Of a stretch of DNA of 55,042 nucleotides, positions 14,097 through 23,080 are shown piece by piece. The notes beneath the pieces were generated by a model, which ran no database searches, was not told the origin of the DNA, and saw only the letters and a list, made by a program, of their open reading frames with translations. The DNA is from an uncultured Prevotellaceae bacterium (GTDB lineage: Bacteria; Bacteroidota; Bacteroidia; Bacteroidales; Bacteroidaceae), in assembly GCA_902785945.1 (NCBI GenBank), contig CADAAR010000018.1, positions 1-55,042 of the forward strand. The letters run 5' to 3'. Numbering within the stretch: position 1 is the stretch's first letter; each line of letters opens with the position of its first letter. The position numbers were made by a program, and so were the translations under genes.

Positions 14097-14657
14097 TTAG
14101 GGGCCAGCCCCTAAGACCCTGTCCCCTCTTGCCAGAGGGGTATCTCAACCACCCCTACCCCTCCTTACCGTAATGAGGGGTCTCCACCTTTACCCCAAAC
14201 CCCTTTCCCTCTCTAGGGAAGGGGCTTAAACAGAAAGTCGCAGAAACCGACGACTTTCTGTGGGTTTTGGCATCGCGGGACACGCGATACGTTCCTACAC
14301 CTCTCCCCTGCCCCCTCCCCTGAAAGGGAAGGGACGCTGCCGCACTACAACACCAATGTATGTACGGCAAAAGGTATTGCGTTATGGCCTCATTCTCCTC
14401 AGTGAGCCCCTTTTCAAGGGGCGGCGACAGCGGGGATGTAGAAAACCATGGCGAACCCCGCAGGGGCAAAGGCTGGAGAGCCATACCAAAACCCTGACGG
14501 AGGGCGGTTTTCCCCCGGAGGCAGTTAAGCCTCGTCCCTTTGAAAAGGGAAGAGGTTTGGAGAAGAGATTGAAGCCCCTTCTTACGGTAAGAAGGGGTTG
14601 GGGTTGATGAGATACCCCACCAACGGTGGGGACAGGGGTTTGGGGGCCGGCCCCCAA
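14097..14657. repeat. Mosaic inverted-repeat element R4 between convergent genes
   Basis: This element fills the whole 569-bp gap between the fmt stop and the clcA stop. Its arms (about 14097-14230 and 14525-14657) are long imperfect inverted copies. TTAGGGGCCAGCCCCTAAGACCC at the left corresponds to the reverse of TTGGGGGCCGGCCCCCAA at the right, and the match continues through a CTTACCGTAA module and a CTTAAA/CTTAAC module. A covarying hairpin is at 14231-14240/14251-14260. It can act as a two-way terminator. Frames that run through it are not genes. Confidence 0.85.
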
Positions 14658-14659
14658 CA

Positions 14660-16459
14660 CTAGTCTTCAGACATATCTGCAACCATTTTGCGGTACATGG
14701 TATAGACACGCTGGCGGGAGATGTAACCCTGGAGGCGGGCGTCTGGGTCGACAACCGGGAGCCAGTCGGCACGCGTACGATCAAAGGTACGCATGACCTC
14801 CGCCATGGGCGTGGCCTCAGAGAGCGTAGCCTTGGGTTCTATCATCAGTTGACTGGAGGTGAAATGATGATAAAGTTCCGTCCGGAACATGACATTCCGG
14901 ATCTTCATAATCTCCACCTCACCGAGGAGCACCCCTGAAGGATCCAGGACCGGGAGCACCGACGAGTTGCTCCGACTAATCTTATGGACAATCTGTCCCA
15001 GTTCCATGTCGGGCGTGACACTCAGGTAATCGCGTTCGATGACCGAATCCAGGTTCATCAGCGTCAGCACCGCATGATCGGTATGATGGGTAATCAACTT
15101 ACCCTCCTTTGCCAACCGCGCCCCATAGATGCTATGCGGTTCGAAGATAATGATTGTGAGATAGGCACAGACCGAGACAATCATCAACGGCACCAGGAGA
15201 CTGTAGCCGCCTGTGAGTTCTGCGATGAGGAACATACCCGTTAAGGGCGCATGCATCACGCCCGACATCACACCCGCCATGCCCATCAGGGCGAAGTTCT
15301 TCTCCGGGATATAAACCCCTATCTGGTTGATGTTCCACAGACGGGAAAAGAGGAATCCCGTGAAGCAGCCCACGAACAGACTCGGTGCAAATGTTCCGCC
15401 ACAGCCACCACCGCCATTCGTGGCAGAGGTAGCAATGACCTTTGTGAGCAATACCAACGCGATATAGCCCAACACCAGACTGCCCTGACCCGAGAAAAGG
15501 GAGTTGTTGAGGATCTGGTTCCAGTCGGCCTCCGTACGACCATTCAATAGGAGGTTGATGCTACTATAACCCTCGCCATAGAGCGAAGGGAACAGGAAGA
15601 TCAACAAGCTGAGGACGGTTCCTCCGATGGCCAAACGGATATGCGGATGTTCCTTGTATTTGGCAAAGATACCCTCACAGAAACCCATCATCCTGATGAA
15701 ATACAGGGAGATGAGTCCACAGGAGATGCCCAACAGCACACAGGCCGGAAGGCGTTGGATAGACCACTCACTGTCGAGATGGAACGTGAACAACGCTGCA
15801 TCACCACTGAAGATATAGGTAAAACAAGTAGCTGTCACACATGACACCAAAATGGGCAGGAGCGATGACATCGTCATGTCGATCATCAGCACCTCAAGCG
15901 TGAACACCAATCCAGCGATAGGGGCTTTAAAGATACCGGCGATGGCACCTGCCGCACCACAACCCACCAGCGTCATCAACGTCTTGCGGTCGAGTTGGAA
16001 GAGTTTGCCGAGGTTAGAACCAATGGCAGAGCCAGTGAGCACAATCGGGGCCTCTGCTCCCACCGATCCACCAAAGCCAATGGTAATGGCCGAGGCAATG
16101 ACCGATGACCACGTGTTATGCGACTTCAGACGCGACTTGTTCGATGAAATGGCATAGAGGATACGTGTGATGCCATGAGAGATATTATCCTTGACGATGT
16201 AACGTACAAAGAGCGATGTCAGGTAGATACCCACCACAGGATAGACCAGGTAGAGCCAGTTGGCCCTGGACTTCTCGAAAGAGCTGGTGAGGAGCATCAC
16301 AATCTGATTAATGATCCAATGAAGGGAAAAGGCTGCCACAGCCGCAAAGAAACCCACGAGCAACGCCAGGATGAGGATGAACATCCTGTCGCTGACATGC
16401 TCCACACGCCATTCGTGCAGGCGATGCAGGTTACTTACGGATAATGGTGACTTCGCCAT
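14660..16459 (-). CDS. ClC-family chloride channel/transporter with CBS domains
   Basis: This 599-residue inner-membrane protein has about ten hydrophobic helices in residues 25-440. GFGGSVGAEAPIVLTG is the ClC motif carrying the gating glutamate, and GGGGCGGTFAPSLFVG is the GxFxP selectivity motif. Two CBS domains follow (about residues 455-590: ERDYLSVTPDMELGQIVHKI, SVLPVLDPSGVLLGEV, TRADWLPVVDPDARLQGYISRQ). CBS pairs in this family usually sense nucleotides. Whether it is a channel or a proton antiporter cannot be told. The start overlaps the tsaC-like gene by 29 bp, so the two are co-transcribed. Confidence 0.94.
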   Translation of the reverse strand: MAKSPLSVSNLHRLHEWRVEHVSDRMFILILALLVGFFAAVAAFSLHWIINQIVMLLTSSFEKSRANWLYLVYPVVGIYLTSLFVRYIVKDNISHGITRILYAISSNKSRLKSHNTWSSVIASAITIGFGGSVGAEAPIVLTGSAIGSNLGKLFQLDRKTLMTLVGCGAAGAIAGIFKAPIAGLVFTLEVLMIDMTMSSLLPILVSCVTATCFTYIFSGDAALFTFHLDSEWSIQRLPACVLLGISCGLISLYFIRMMGFCEGIFAKYKEHPHIRLAIGGTVLSLLIFLFPSLYGEGYSSINLLLNGRTEADWNQILNNSLFSGQGSLVLGYIALVLLTKVIATSATNGGGGCGGTFAPSLFVGCFTGFLFSRLWNINQIGVYIPEKNFALMGMAGVMSGVMHAPLTGMFLIAELTGGYSLLVPLMIVSVCAYLTIIIFEPHSIYGARLAKEGKLITHHTDHAVLTLMNLDSVIERDYLSVTPDMELGQIVHKISRSNSSVLPVLDPSGVLLGEVEIMKIRNVMFRTELYHHFTSSQLMIEPKATLSEATPMAEVMRTFDRTRADWLPVVDPDARLQGYISRQRVYTMYRKMVADMSED

Positions 16460-17012
16460 TGGCTTTCAGTTTGATGATGCTGGAGGGGGTATGCGGTTTA
16501 TGTTCCTGACGACGCGACCAACAGACATAGTCGACCGCCTCCAAGATACGCGAATCAATGTCGCAGTAATTCTGTGCAGCCGGTTCACCACTGATATTGG
16601 CAGAGGTAGAGACAATCGCCTTCTGGAAACGATAGCAGAGTTCCTTGGAGAAAGGCTCGTTGGTAATGCGAATGCCTATGCTGCCATCCTCGGCAATGAG
16701 GTTCTCTGCCAGATTGATGGCACCATCGAGAATGAGCGTTGTGGGCTTCGATTCGGCCTCTTTCAGGCTATCGATCAATTGCCAGGCCACATCGGGCACG
16801 TTACGGATATAGCGTTGGAGACGGGCATCGCTGTCGACCAGGCAGATGAGGGCCTTGGAGTCATCACGCTGTTTGATGTCGTAGACACGCTTGACTGCCT
16901 CAGGGTTGGTGGCGTCGCAGCCAATGCCCCAGACGGTATCGGTAGGATAGAGGATCACGCCACCCCGTTTCATCGTTTCTACAGCATTTCGTATATCTTC
17001 TTCTCTTGTCAT
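16431..17012 (-). CDS. tsaC: L-threonylcarbamoyladenylate synthase (TsaC/YciO family)
   Basis: The 193-residue protein has the YrdC fold. GGVILYPTDTVWGIGCDA binds nucleotide, YDIKQRDDSKALICLVD is the basic loop, and SIGIRITNEPF and AIVSTSANISGEPA are the remaining motifs. TsaC proteins make the threonylcarbamoyl adenylate used for t6A modification of tRNAs. YciO paralogues look similar, so the assignment to TsaC is likely but not proven. Its start codon overlaps the prfC stop by one base (TGATG), which indicates coupled translation. Confidence 0.88.
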   Translation of the reverse strand: MTREEDIRNAVETMKRGGVILYPTDTVWGIGCDATNPEAVKRVYDIKQRDDSKALICLVDSDARLQRYIRNVPDVAWQLIDSLKEAESKPTTLILDGAINLAENLIAEDGSIGIRITNEPFSKELCYRFQKAIVSTSANISGEPAAQNYCDIDSRILEAVDYVCWSRRQEHKPHTPSSIIKLKANGEVTIIRK

Positions 17013-18604
17013 CAGAACTCGGAGGTAAAGTGGAACTTGATGTGTTTGAAGTCTTCCTGCGCCATGGAGAGGACATAGCCAGAGTCAGCGAGGAAGACAT
17101 CGCGGCCCTCCTTATCCTTCGCCATGTACTGATACTTACGCTTCTTGAAGTTCTCGAGCTCCGCATCATCGTCGCTCTCTATCCAACAAGCCTTGTAGAG
17201 ATGTACCGGTTCCCAACGACACTTCGCATTGTATTCGTTCTCCAGACGATACTGGATGACCTCGAACTGCAGCTGACCTACGGTACCGATGATCTTCCGG
17301 TTGTTGAACTGGTTGACAAACAACTGTGCCACACCCTCGTCCATCAATTGGTCGATGCCCTTCTGCAACTGTTTCGAGCGCATGGGGTCATCGTTCTCGA
17401 TGTATTTGAAGAGTTCCGGTGAGAAAGAGGGAAGGCCCCGGAAATGCAGTTGTTCACCTTCAGTGAGCGTATCGCCAATCTTAAAGATACCACCCGTATC
17501 AGGCAGGCCCACGATATCCCCCGGCCACGCCTCATCGATGGTAGACTTTCGTTGTGCCATGAACTGCGTGGGTGAGGTAAAACGCATGGTCTTGCCCTGA
17601 CGCACATGCAGGTAAGGTTGGTTGCGCTGGAACTTACCACTGCAGACCTTACAGAAGGCGATACAAGAACGATGGTTGGGATCGATATTCGCGGTGATCT
17701 TGAAGATAAAGCCCGTGAATTTTTTCTCCTCGGGTTCCACCTCACGCTCCTCCGCCTTCGTAGGACGAGGACTGGGTGCAATCTCTACGAAACAATTCAG
17801 CAGTTCCTGTACACCGAAGTTATTCAAGGCAGAGCCAAAGAACACCGGTGCCACCTCAGCAGAACGATAGGTATCCACCTCAAACTCGGGGTAGACGCCA
17901 TCCACCAGTTCGAGATCCTCGCGCAGTTTGGCGGCATTGTCCTCCCCTACTCTTTGGTCGAGGTCAGTACTGTTGATATCAATCTCCACCTTATCCGTCA
18001 CACGCTGTTTATCAGGTGTGAAGAGGTCGAGTTTCTGTTCGTAGATGTTATAGACACCCTTGAACTTCGCGCCCTGATTGATGGGCCAGGACAAAGGACG
18101 CACCTTGATCTCAAGTTCCTGTTCGAGTTCATCGAGAAGGTCAAAGGGATCGCGTCCCTCACGGTCCATTTTATTAATAAAGATGATCACGGGCGTCTTA
18201 CGCATGCGACACACCGTCATCAGTTTACGTGTCTGTGTTTCCACACCCTTGGCCCCATCGACCACGATAATAGCGGAGTCAACAGCCGTAAGGGTTCGGA
18301 AGGTATCCTCGGCAAAGTCCTGGTGACCCGGGGTATCGAGGATGTTTACCTTATACTCAATATCCTTGCCTTCCGGCGTATAGTCGAACTCCATCACGGA
18401 GGTGGAGACCGAGATACCACGTTGTTTCTCGATATCCATCCAGTCGGAAGTGGCAGTCTTTTTGATCTTGTTGTTCTTGACGGCACCAGCCACCTGGATC
18501 TGTCCTCCGAAGAGGAGGAATTTTTCTGTTAATGTCGTCTTACCGGCATCAGGGTGGGAAATGATGGCGAAGGTACGTCGTCTATCGATTTCTGGAATAA
18601 TCAT
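17012..18604 (-). CDS. prfC: Peptide chain release factor 3
   Basis: This GTPase recycles RF1/RF2 after termination. The 530 residues match RF3. [20 protein letters not shown] is the P-loop, [12 protein letters not shown] is switch [17 protein letters not shown] is G3, and [19 protein letters not shown] is G4. Domains II-III follow with [16 protein letters not shown] near the end. It heads a tight run with the tsaC-like gene and clcA. The 55 bp before its start are entirely a TTTACAA-type array. Confidence 0.97.
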   Translation of the reverse strand: MIIPEIDRRRTFAIISHPDAGKTTLTEKFLLFGGQIQVAGAVKNNKIKKTATSDWMDIEKQRGISVSTSVMEFDYTPEGKDIEYKVNILDTPGHQDFAEDTFRTLTAVDSAIIVVDGAKGVETQTRKLMTVCRMRKTPVIIFINKMDREGRDPFDLLDELEQELEIKVRPLSWPINQGAKFKGVYNIYEQKLDLFTPDKQRVTDKVEIDINSTDLDQRVGEDNAAKLREDLELVDGVYPEFEVDTYRSAEVAPVFFGSALNNFGVQELLNCFVEIAPSPRPTKAEEREVEPEEKKFTGFIFKITANIDPNHRSCIAFCKVCSGKFQRNQPYLHVRQGKTMRFTSPTQFMAQRKSTIDEAWPGDIVGLPDTGGIFKIGDTLTEGEQLHFRGLPSFSPELFKYIENDDPMRSKQLQKGIDQLMDEGVAQLFVNQFNNRKIIGTVGQLQFEVIQYRLENEYNAKCRWEPVHLYKACWIESDDDAELENFKKRKYQYMAKDKEGRDVFLADSGYVLSMAQEDFKHIKFHFTSEF

Positions 18605-18668
18605 TTAAAATTTACAATTTGACAATTTACAATTGATTTACAATTTGACAATGTACAATTTACAATTT
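18605..18668. repeat. Heptamer/octamer array between rfbD and prfC
   Basis: The units TTTAAAA, TTTACAA, TTTGACAA, TTTACAA, TTGA, TTTACAA, TTTGACAA, TGTACAA, TTTACAA fill the gap from the rfbD stop (18660-18662, inside the array) to the prfC start (18604). Confidence 0.85.
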
Positions 18669-19508
18669 TGCGATACAAGCCTGGAGGGAGGCTTCCCAAT
18701 AGGGGATTTCTATACCATATACACGCTTAATCTTAGTCTTGTCAAGGACCGAGTAATGCGGTCGTTTAGCAGGCGTTGGATACTCCGAGGTATGGAGAGG
18801 TCGTACATGACAGGTGGTGATGCCAGCAATGCGATGAATAGCCTTGGTGAAGTCGTACCAGGAGATGACCCCTTCGTTGGAGAAATGATAAACGCCCGGC
18901 ACAATGCCCTGTTCGATGGCAGCAAAGATGGCCACAGCCAGATCACGTGCATAGGTGGGTGTGCCTATCTGGTCGAAGATGACGCCCAGTTCCGGTTTCT
19001 CCTTACCCAGACGAATCATCGTCTTCACGAAGTTATTACCGAAAGTGGAATAGAGCCAGGCAGTGCGGATGATCATCGACTGGGCGCAGAACTTCTGTAC
19101 ATTCAGTTCACCCACGAGTTTCGTCTTGCCATAGACGCTGTTCGGACATGTATCCGCCTCTTCGGTATAAGGCGTATGTTGGGTGCCATCGAAGACATAG
19201 TCGGTGGAGATCTGGATCATCCATCCGCCCCGTTTTCCAATGGCTGCTGCCAGGTAAGCAGGCGCCTCCGCATTCAACTTCGTACACAATTCCTCATTGT
19301 CCTCGGCCTTGTCGACAGCAGTATAGGCGGCACAGTTGACAATGCCATCAATGTGATGTTCCTCGACAAAGGTCTCGATAGCCTCTTGGTTGGTGATATC
19401 CAACTCAGCCACATCCGTATTAAAATAGCTATGCTGGGGGTGACTCTCCTCCAGCAACTGCATTTCGTTTCCTAATTGGCCATTACAGCCAGTGATTAAT
19501 ATATTCAT
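18660..19508 (-). CDS. rfbD: dTDP-4-dehydrorhamnose reductase
   Basis: This enzyme does the last step of dTDP-L-rhamnose synthesis, reducing the 4-keto sugar. MNILITGCNGQLGNEMQ is the Rossmann motif, VNCAAYTAVDKAEDNEELC and STDYVFDG are RmlD signatures, and YGKTKLVGE holds the catalytic Tyr and Lys. I chose the start at 19508 because the ATG at 19514 is part of the repeat unit TGTACAA; the longer form adds only MY. The stop codon and last residues (AKL) also run into an array. The gene is 17 kb from rfbC, rfbA and rfbB, so the pathway is split over two loci. Confidence 0.96.
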   Translation of the reverse strand: MNILITGCNGQLGNEMQLLEESHPQHSYFNTDVAELDITNQEAIETFVEEHHIDGIVNCAAYTAVDKAEDNEELCTKLNAEAPAYLAAAIGKRGGWMIQISTDYVFDGTQHTPYTEEADTCPNSVYGKTKLVGELNVQKFCAQSMIIRTAWLYSTFGNNFVKTMIRLGKEKPELGVIFDQIGTPTYARDLAVAIFAAIEQGIVPGVYHFSNEGVISWYDFTKAIHRIAGITTCHVRPLHTSEYPTPAKRPHYSVLDKTKIKRVYGIEIPYWEASLQACIAKL

Positions 19509-19555
19509 GTACAATTTAAAAATTTACAATTTACAATTTATGTACAATTTAAAAA
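19509..19555. repeat. Heptamer array between DUF4924 gene and rfbD
   Basis: The units TGTACAA, TTTAAAAA, TTTACAA, TTTACAA, TTTA, TGTACAA, TTTAAAAA fill the gap from the stop of 19549-20091 to the rfbD start. They are of the same type as the array on the other side of rfbD. Confidence 0.85.
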
Positions 19556-20091
19556 TCGAGGCCTTCAGCCTTGTCTTTGTGATAATAGTCTGAGAGCATG
19601 CCAATGAAGGTGGTAATCTCCTTGATGGCATGGGCGGTGTCAGGCGAGATGTCTTTGTGTTGAAGGCGCAGGAGCATGACACCATAGAGCGAGTTGAAAC
19701 ACGTCTCTATCTCGTTCTCATCTTTATTGGCCCCACGGTTACGCAGTTCTACGATGAAGGGGAGCACCTTGTAGTATTCCGCTGAATAGAAAGGGAACTT
19801 TGACGACTGGAGCAGATTGTTGTGCAGTTCGATGAGCATCTGCATCGTCACCTTATTAATCTGGAGGTGACCCTTTTCGCGACAGCCCTCCTGATTCATC
19901 ATCCGGATGAGATTACCGAACCAGTCGAGTTCCTCCTCTTTCTGTTCATCGGTATAATCGAAGCGCGCCACCCACTCGTCGCGAATGCGTCGCAAGGAGC
20001 AGTCGAACGCCCTGATGGTATCCTCGACCTGCCACATATAGAGCAGGTATTCTGCTATATTCTTTTTTCTTAAATCCTGAGATATATACAT
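19549..20091 (-). CDS. DUF4924-family protein
   Basis: The 180-residue cytoplasmic protein resembles the DUF4924 family common in Bacteroidetes: DLRKKNIAEYLLYMWQVEDTIRAF at the start, EEELDWFGNLIRMM, KGHLQINKVTMQMLIELHNNLL in the middle, and FYSAEYYKVLPFIVELRNRG after it. It is all helical by eye, and its function is unknown. It lies 4 bp after the LysE-type gene and before rfbD on the same strand. The C-terminal LDF and stop codon run into the array. Confidence 0.8.
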   Translation of the reverse strand: MYISQDLRKKNIAEYLLYMWQVEDTIRAFDCSLRRIRDEWVARFDYTDEQKEEELDWFGNLIRMMNQEGCREKGHLQINKVTMQMLIELHNNLLQSSKFPFYSAEYYKVLPFIVELRNRGANKDENEIETCFNSLYGVMLLRLQHKDISPDTAHAIKEITTFIGMLSDYYHKDKAEGLDF

Positions 20092-20095
20092 GTAT

Positions 20096-20758
20096 TTAGA
20101 ACCTTAACAGGTTGGTGGTGGTGCCGAGGAGCATGATGATGGAGCCAACGACCACAGCAGCACCAATGACCTGGTTGATGATACGGATGCCATTGGTATC
20201 GAACTTCGTACGGATCTGGTCGACCAGCCATGTCAGTCCCCACCACCAGAGCAACGCCCCTCCCACGATGCTGCCAAAGCCCACGAGCATCTCGAACGGA
20301 TGGTTGGGCAGCACGAAGGCAAACTGTGCGAACGTGGCCAGGAAGAGGAAGATGATGAGCGGGTTGGAGAAGGTGACCAGGAAGGCCGTCCACGTGTTAT
20401 ACCACAGTGTACCCTTCTGTTGTCCTGACTGGTGCATCTTCCGCGTAGGGTCGGTGCGATAGGTATAGAGTCCGAAGCAGAGCAGCATGATACTTCCCGC
20501 TATCTGGAGGTAGAACCGGTTCTGATCGTTGTTGATGAGATCCATGACGAACGACATACCGAAGCCTGCAAAGCCCGCATAGAGGATGTCACTGGCTGCA
20601 GCGCCTATGCCAGTGGCAAAGCCATACCAGCGTCCTTTGTTCAGCGTGCGCTGGACACAGAGGATGCCAACAGGTCCCATCGGGGCACTGGCAATCACAC
20701 CAATCATCATTCCTTTGAAGATGAAATCGAGTATGTTTATCGGTACATGAAACGGCAT
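20096..20758 (-). CDS. LysE/RhtB-type exporter
   Basis: The 220-residue membrane protein has about six hydrophobic helices. FKGMMIGVIASAPMGPVGILCVQRTLNKGRWYGFATGIGAAASDILYA is the family signature (APMGPVG, GRWxGFxxGxGAAxxD). Members export amino acids or related small molecules; the substrate here is unknown. LGTTTNLLRF closes the protein 4 bp before the next gene. TAATTTTG on the minus strand just upstream (20774-20767) is a possible -7 box. Confidence 0.88.
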   Translation of the reverse strand: MPFHVPINILDFIFKGMMIGVIASAPMGPVGILCVQRTLNKGRWYGFATGIGAAASDILYAGFAGFGMSFVMDLINNDQNRFYLQIAGSIMLLCFGLYTYRTDPTRKMHQSGQQKGTLWYNTWTAFLVTFSNPLIIFLFLATFAQFAFVLPNHPFEMLVGFGSIVGGALLWWWGLTWLVDQIRTKFDTNGIRIINQVIGAAVVVGSIIMLLGTTTNLLRF

Positions 20759-20794
20759 AGCGGCTGCAAAATTAATAAAAAAACTTGAGATAAC

Positions 20795-22873
20795 CTATTT
20801 TTCGCTGTCTTTTTTCTCTGTATTGACCCGAATACTCATAATGGTCAAGTCGTCGTTGGGCTCTGCCCCATCACGATGCGCCTGGACCGCACCATAGAGC
20901 GACTCGATGACCTGTTGGGCACTGGCCTCAGGCATGGTCTGCAGCAGCGCGATGATCTGATCATCGCCAAACTGCTCCTGTTGGCGGTTCTCCGCCTCAT
21001 TGAGGCCATCGGAGTAGACCACGAGCATCTTACCACTGATATTATCGAGTCGTTCACCTTCGTAGTCGAGTCCCGGCCACAGGCCAATGGGTGCATTCGG
21101 CAACATCTCGAGGAAGTCGCCACCCAGCTTATCGCCCAGATAAGGCGGGTTATGACCAGCATTACAGAAGTCCATCGCCCCTGTGTTCAGGTCGATACGT
21201 CCAATGAACATCGTGACGAACATGCCCTGTTCGTTATCCTCAGAGAGAGCCGCATTCATACGCGTGGCAATCTCTGCCGGCATCATGTGCTGTGTGGCTA
21301 ACGTACGGAAGAGTCGTGTGGCCTGCGCCATAAACAGTGAGGCCGGCACACCCTTACCACTCACGTCGCCCAAGCAGAAGTAGAGCTCATGGCCCATGAG
21401 AAGGTAGCCATAGAGGTCGCCACCCACCTCCTTGGCCGGTTCTATCTTCGCATAGATATCCAGTCCATCGCGGTTGGGGAAGATATTCGGCACCATCGAC
21501 ATCTGTATGTCGCGGGCAATACGCAGTTCACTCTCGATACGTTCACGATGGGCTGTGGCCTCCTCCAGCTGGTCGTAGGCCACCTGCAGCTTCTCGTGGG
21601 CCACACGCAGGCGATGCGTAGAGCGGCGCTTATGGAACGTATAGATGGTGAAGAACAAGATGATGAGCAAAAGGGAGACGGCCGTCCACCACATGCGCTG
21701 TCGGGAGAGGTCGGCCTCTTTCTGCAGGATCTCCTGTTCCTTGCCTTGGGTATCATAGAGTGTTGCCAGTTCTGCTGTGGCACTGTTTTTCTGACCAGTG
21801 ATGGCAGAATCGAGCACATTCAGGATCTTTTCTGCTGCCACACGGGCCGAATCACGACGTCCCGCCTCTTTGTTTGCCCGGAACTTCGGGAGCATGTAGA
21901 GTTGGATGTTATCGAGCGATGCCTCCATGCCCCAGTGCGCCATCGTGGCATCGAGCGACATGTAGTTGTTTGCCGCCTCCTGGTAACGCTCTGCCATGAC
22001 AAGATAGTCGTTGGCATTGATCTTTCCCGGACCTGTCTTGGCATAATCGGTCTTGAGGAACTCCTTATAAGCCTCCTCCGCCTGATCCTTCTTACCCAGT
22101 CCCAGCTTCGCCACAGCACGCATGATCTCGATACGTCCCTGGTATTCGTCGAAATAATCCTTACGGGCATCGCGCTTCTGACGGTACTTGTCGAGCAACA
22201 TCTCTGTGCGATCGATCCAGTAGATGGACTCCGCATAACGACGTGTATTGATATACGCCATGCTGGTATAGACCGTGCCTAACACCGCCTCCTGGAAGCC
22301 ACGACTCGTAGAGTCAGACTGCCAACGGTTGGCATAATGACCGCGTGCTGTGAGGAAGCTCTCCTTGGCCTCCTCGTCTTGTCCGAGGTTGATCTGGCAA
22401 CACCCAATGTTATTCAGAAGGATGGCATAGTCGATGTCAGAGCCGATACCCGACTGTTCCATCTTCTTCACCGCAGGGATGGCCACGACCAGGGAACCCT
22501 CAAAGTCGCCCTTGACGAGCAGGAGCTCTGAGAGTCTGCGGGCACACTTATTATAGCTCAGCTGGTCTTCTTCGGTCTTCACCTCGCACTCGATGGCCTT
22601 CCTATAGTAGATCTCTGCCATGCGGTAATGTCCCTGGTGATAGTAGGCCACGCCTCGCCAACGGTTTGCGTCGAGCTCAGAGATCAGGCCCTGTTCCTCA
22701 TAGATGTTGGCCAGGATGATGATACTGTCGTACTGCATCCTCACACCCACGTCGAACAAGGTACTATCAGCCTTGCTGGCCTTCACCTCATGCGACATTG
22801 TCTCATGACAGCCGATGCAAACCACGGATGTCAACAAGAGGATGAGCCACGGAACATAGCGTTTTATTTTCAT
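20795..22873 (-). CDS. TPR lipoprotein with SpoIIE/PP2C phosphatase domain
   Basis: This sensor-like protein begins with a lipoprotein signal (MKIKRYVPWLILLLTSVVCIGC, cysteine at the lipobox). About 370 residues of tetratricopeptide helices follow (YYHQGHYRMAEIYYRKAIE, LLNNIGCCQINLGQDEEAKESFLTA). A membrane helix (WWTAVSLLLIILFFTIYTF) and a coiled coil lead to a PP2C/SpoIIE phosphatase domain with LGDVSGKGVPASLFMA and VVYSDGLNEAEN, the metal-binding aspartates. It probably dephosphorylates an anti-sigma-factor antagonist in response to an outer signal. No such partner is adjacent. The start at 22873 avoids an upstream MYSRQS extension that would spoil the signal peptide. Confidence 0.88.
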   Translation of the reverse strand: MKIKRYVPWLILLLTSVVCIGCHETMSHEVKASKADSTLFDVGVRMQYDSIIILANIYEEQGLISELDANRWRGVAYYHQGHYRMAEIYYRKAIECEVKTEEDQLSYNKCARRLSELLLVKGDFEGSLVVAIPAVKKMEQSGIGSDIDYAILLNNIGCCQINLGQDEEAKESFLTARGHYANRWQSDSTSRGFQEAVLGTVYTSMAYINTRRYAESIYWIDRTEMLLDKYRQKRDARKDYFDEYQGRIEIMRAVAKLGLGKKDQAEEAYKEFLKTDYAKTGPGKINANDYLVMAERYQEAANNYMSLDATMAHWGMEASLDNIQLYMLPKFRANKEAGRRDSARVAAEKILNVLDSAITGQKNSATAELATLYDTQGKEQEILQKEADLSRQRMWWTAVSLLLIILFFTIYTFHKRRSTHRLRVAHEKLQVAYDQLEEATAHRERIESELRIARDIQMSMVPNIFPNRDGLDIYAKIEPAKEVGGDLYGYLLMGHELYFCLGDVSGKGVPASLFMAQATRLFRTLATQHMMPAEIATRMNAALSEDNEQGMFVTMFIGRIDLNTGAMDFCNAGHNPPYLGDKLGGDFLEMLPNAPIGLWPGLDYEGERLDNISGKMLVVYSDGLNEAENRQQEQFGDDQIIALLQTMPEASAQQVIESLYGAVQAHRDGAEPNDDLTIMSIRVNTEKKDSEK

Positions 22874-22901
22874 ACTTTGCCTTGAATACACTTTGCGTAT
22901 G

Positions 22902-22932
22902 CAAAGTTACAAAAAATATTTGAAACGACAAG
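22902..22932 (-). promoter_or_regulatory. Promoter of the phosphatase gene
   Basis: On the minus strand CTTG (22932-22929), a 19-bp spacer and TAACTTTG (22909-22902) match the consensus with one change in the -33 box. It lies about 29 bp before the start codon. Confidence 0.6.
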
Positions 22933-23001
22933 CATTTCCTGCAGATTTTCTTCGAATGCAAGTGCTTTGCGGCGGATAAAAGGTTAATTTCCGTAAAAAT
23001 C

Positions 23002-23032
23002 GTTGCTAATTGTGACTTTTTTCGTAATTTTG
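23002..23032 (+). promoter_or_regulatory. Promoter of the glucokinase gene
   Basis: GTTG (23002-23005), a 19-bp spacer and TAATTTTG (23025-23032) fit the consensus with one change in the -33 box. The start codon is at 23081. Confidence 0.6.
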
Positions 23033-23080
23033 TAGCTTGAAAGAACAAACCGATATCAATCATCATAAAACTATTATACA

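Noticed and set aside
14155-14784. 209-codon minus-strand frame between fmt and clcA
   Set aside because: It runs through repeat R4, which explains the proline/arginine-rich sequence, and overlaps the clcA 3' end.
17606-18532. 308-codon plus-strand frame opposite prfC
   Set aside because: prfC has all GTPase motifs on the other strand; this frame has none.
18605-19555. Two repeat tracts around rfbD considered as a CRISPR or insertion sequence
   Set aside because: Units are only 7-8 bp, there are no spacers, no cas gene and no transposase.
21389-22282. 297-codon plus-strand frame opposite the SpoIIE-type gene
   Set aside because: Mirror of the TPR region; no recognisable domain.
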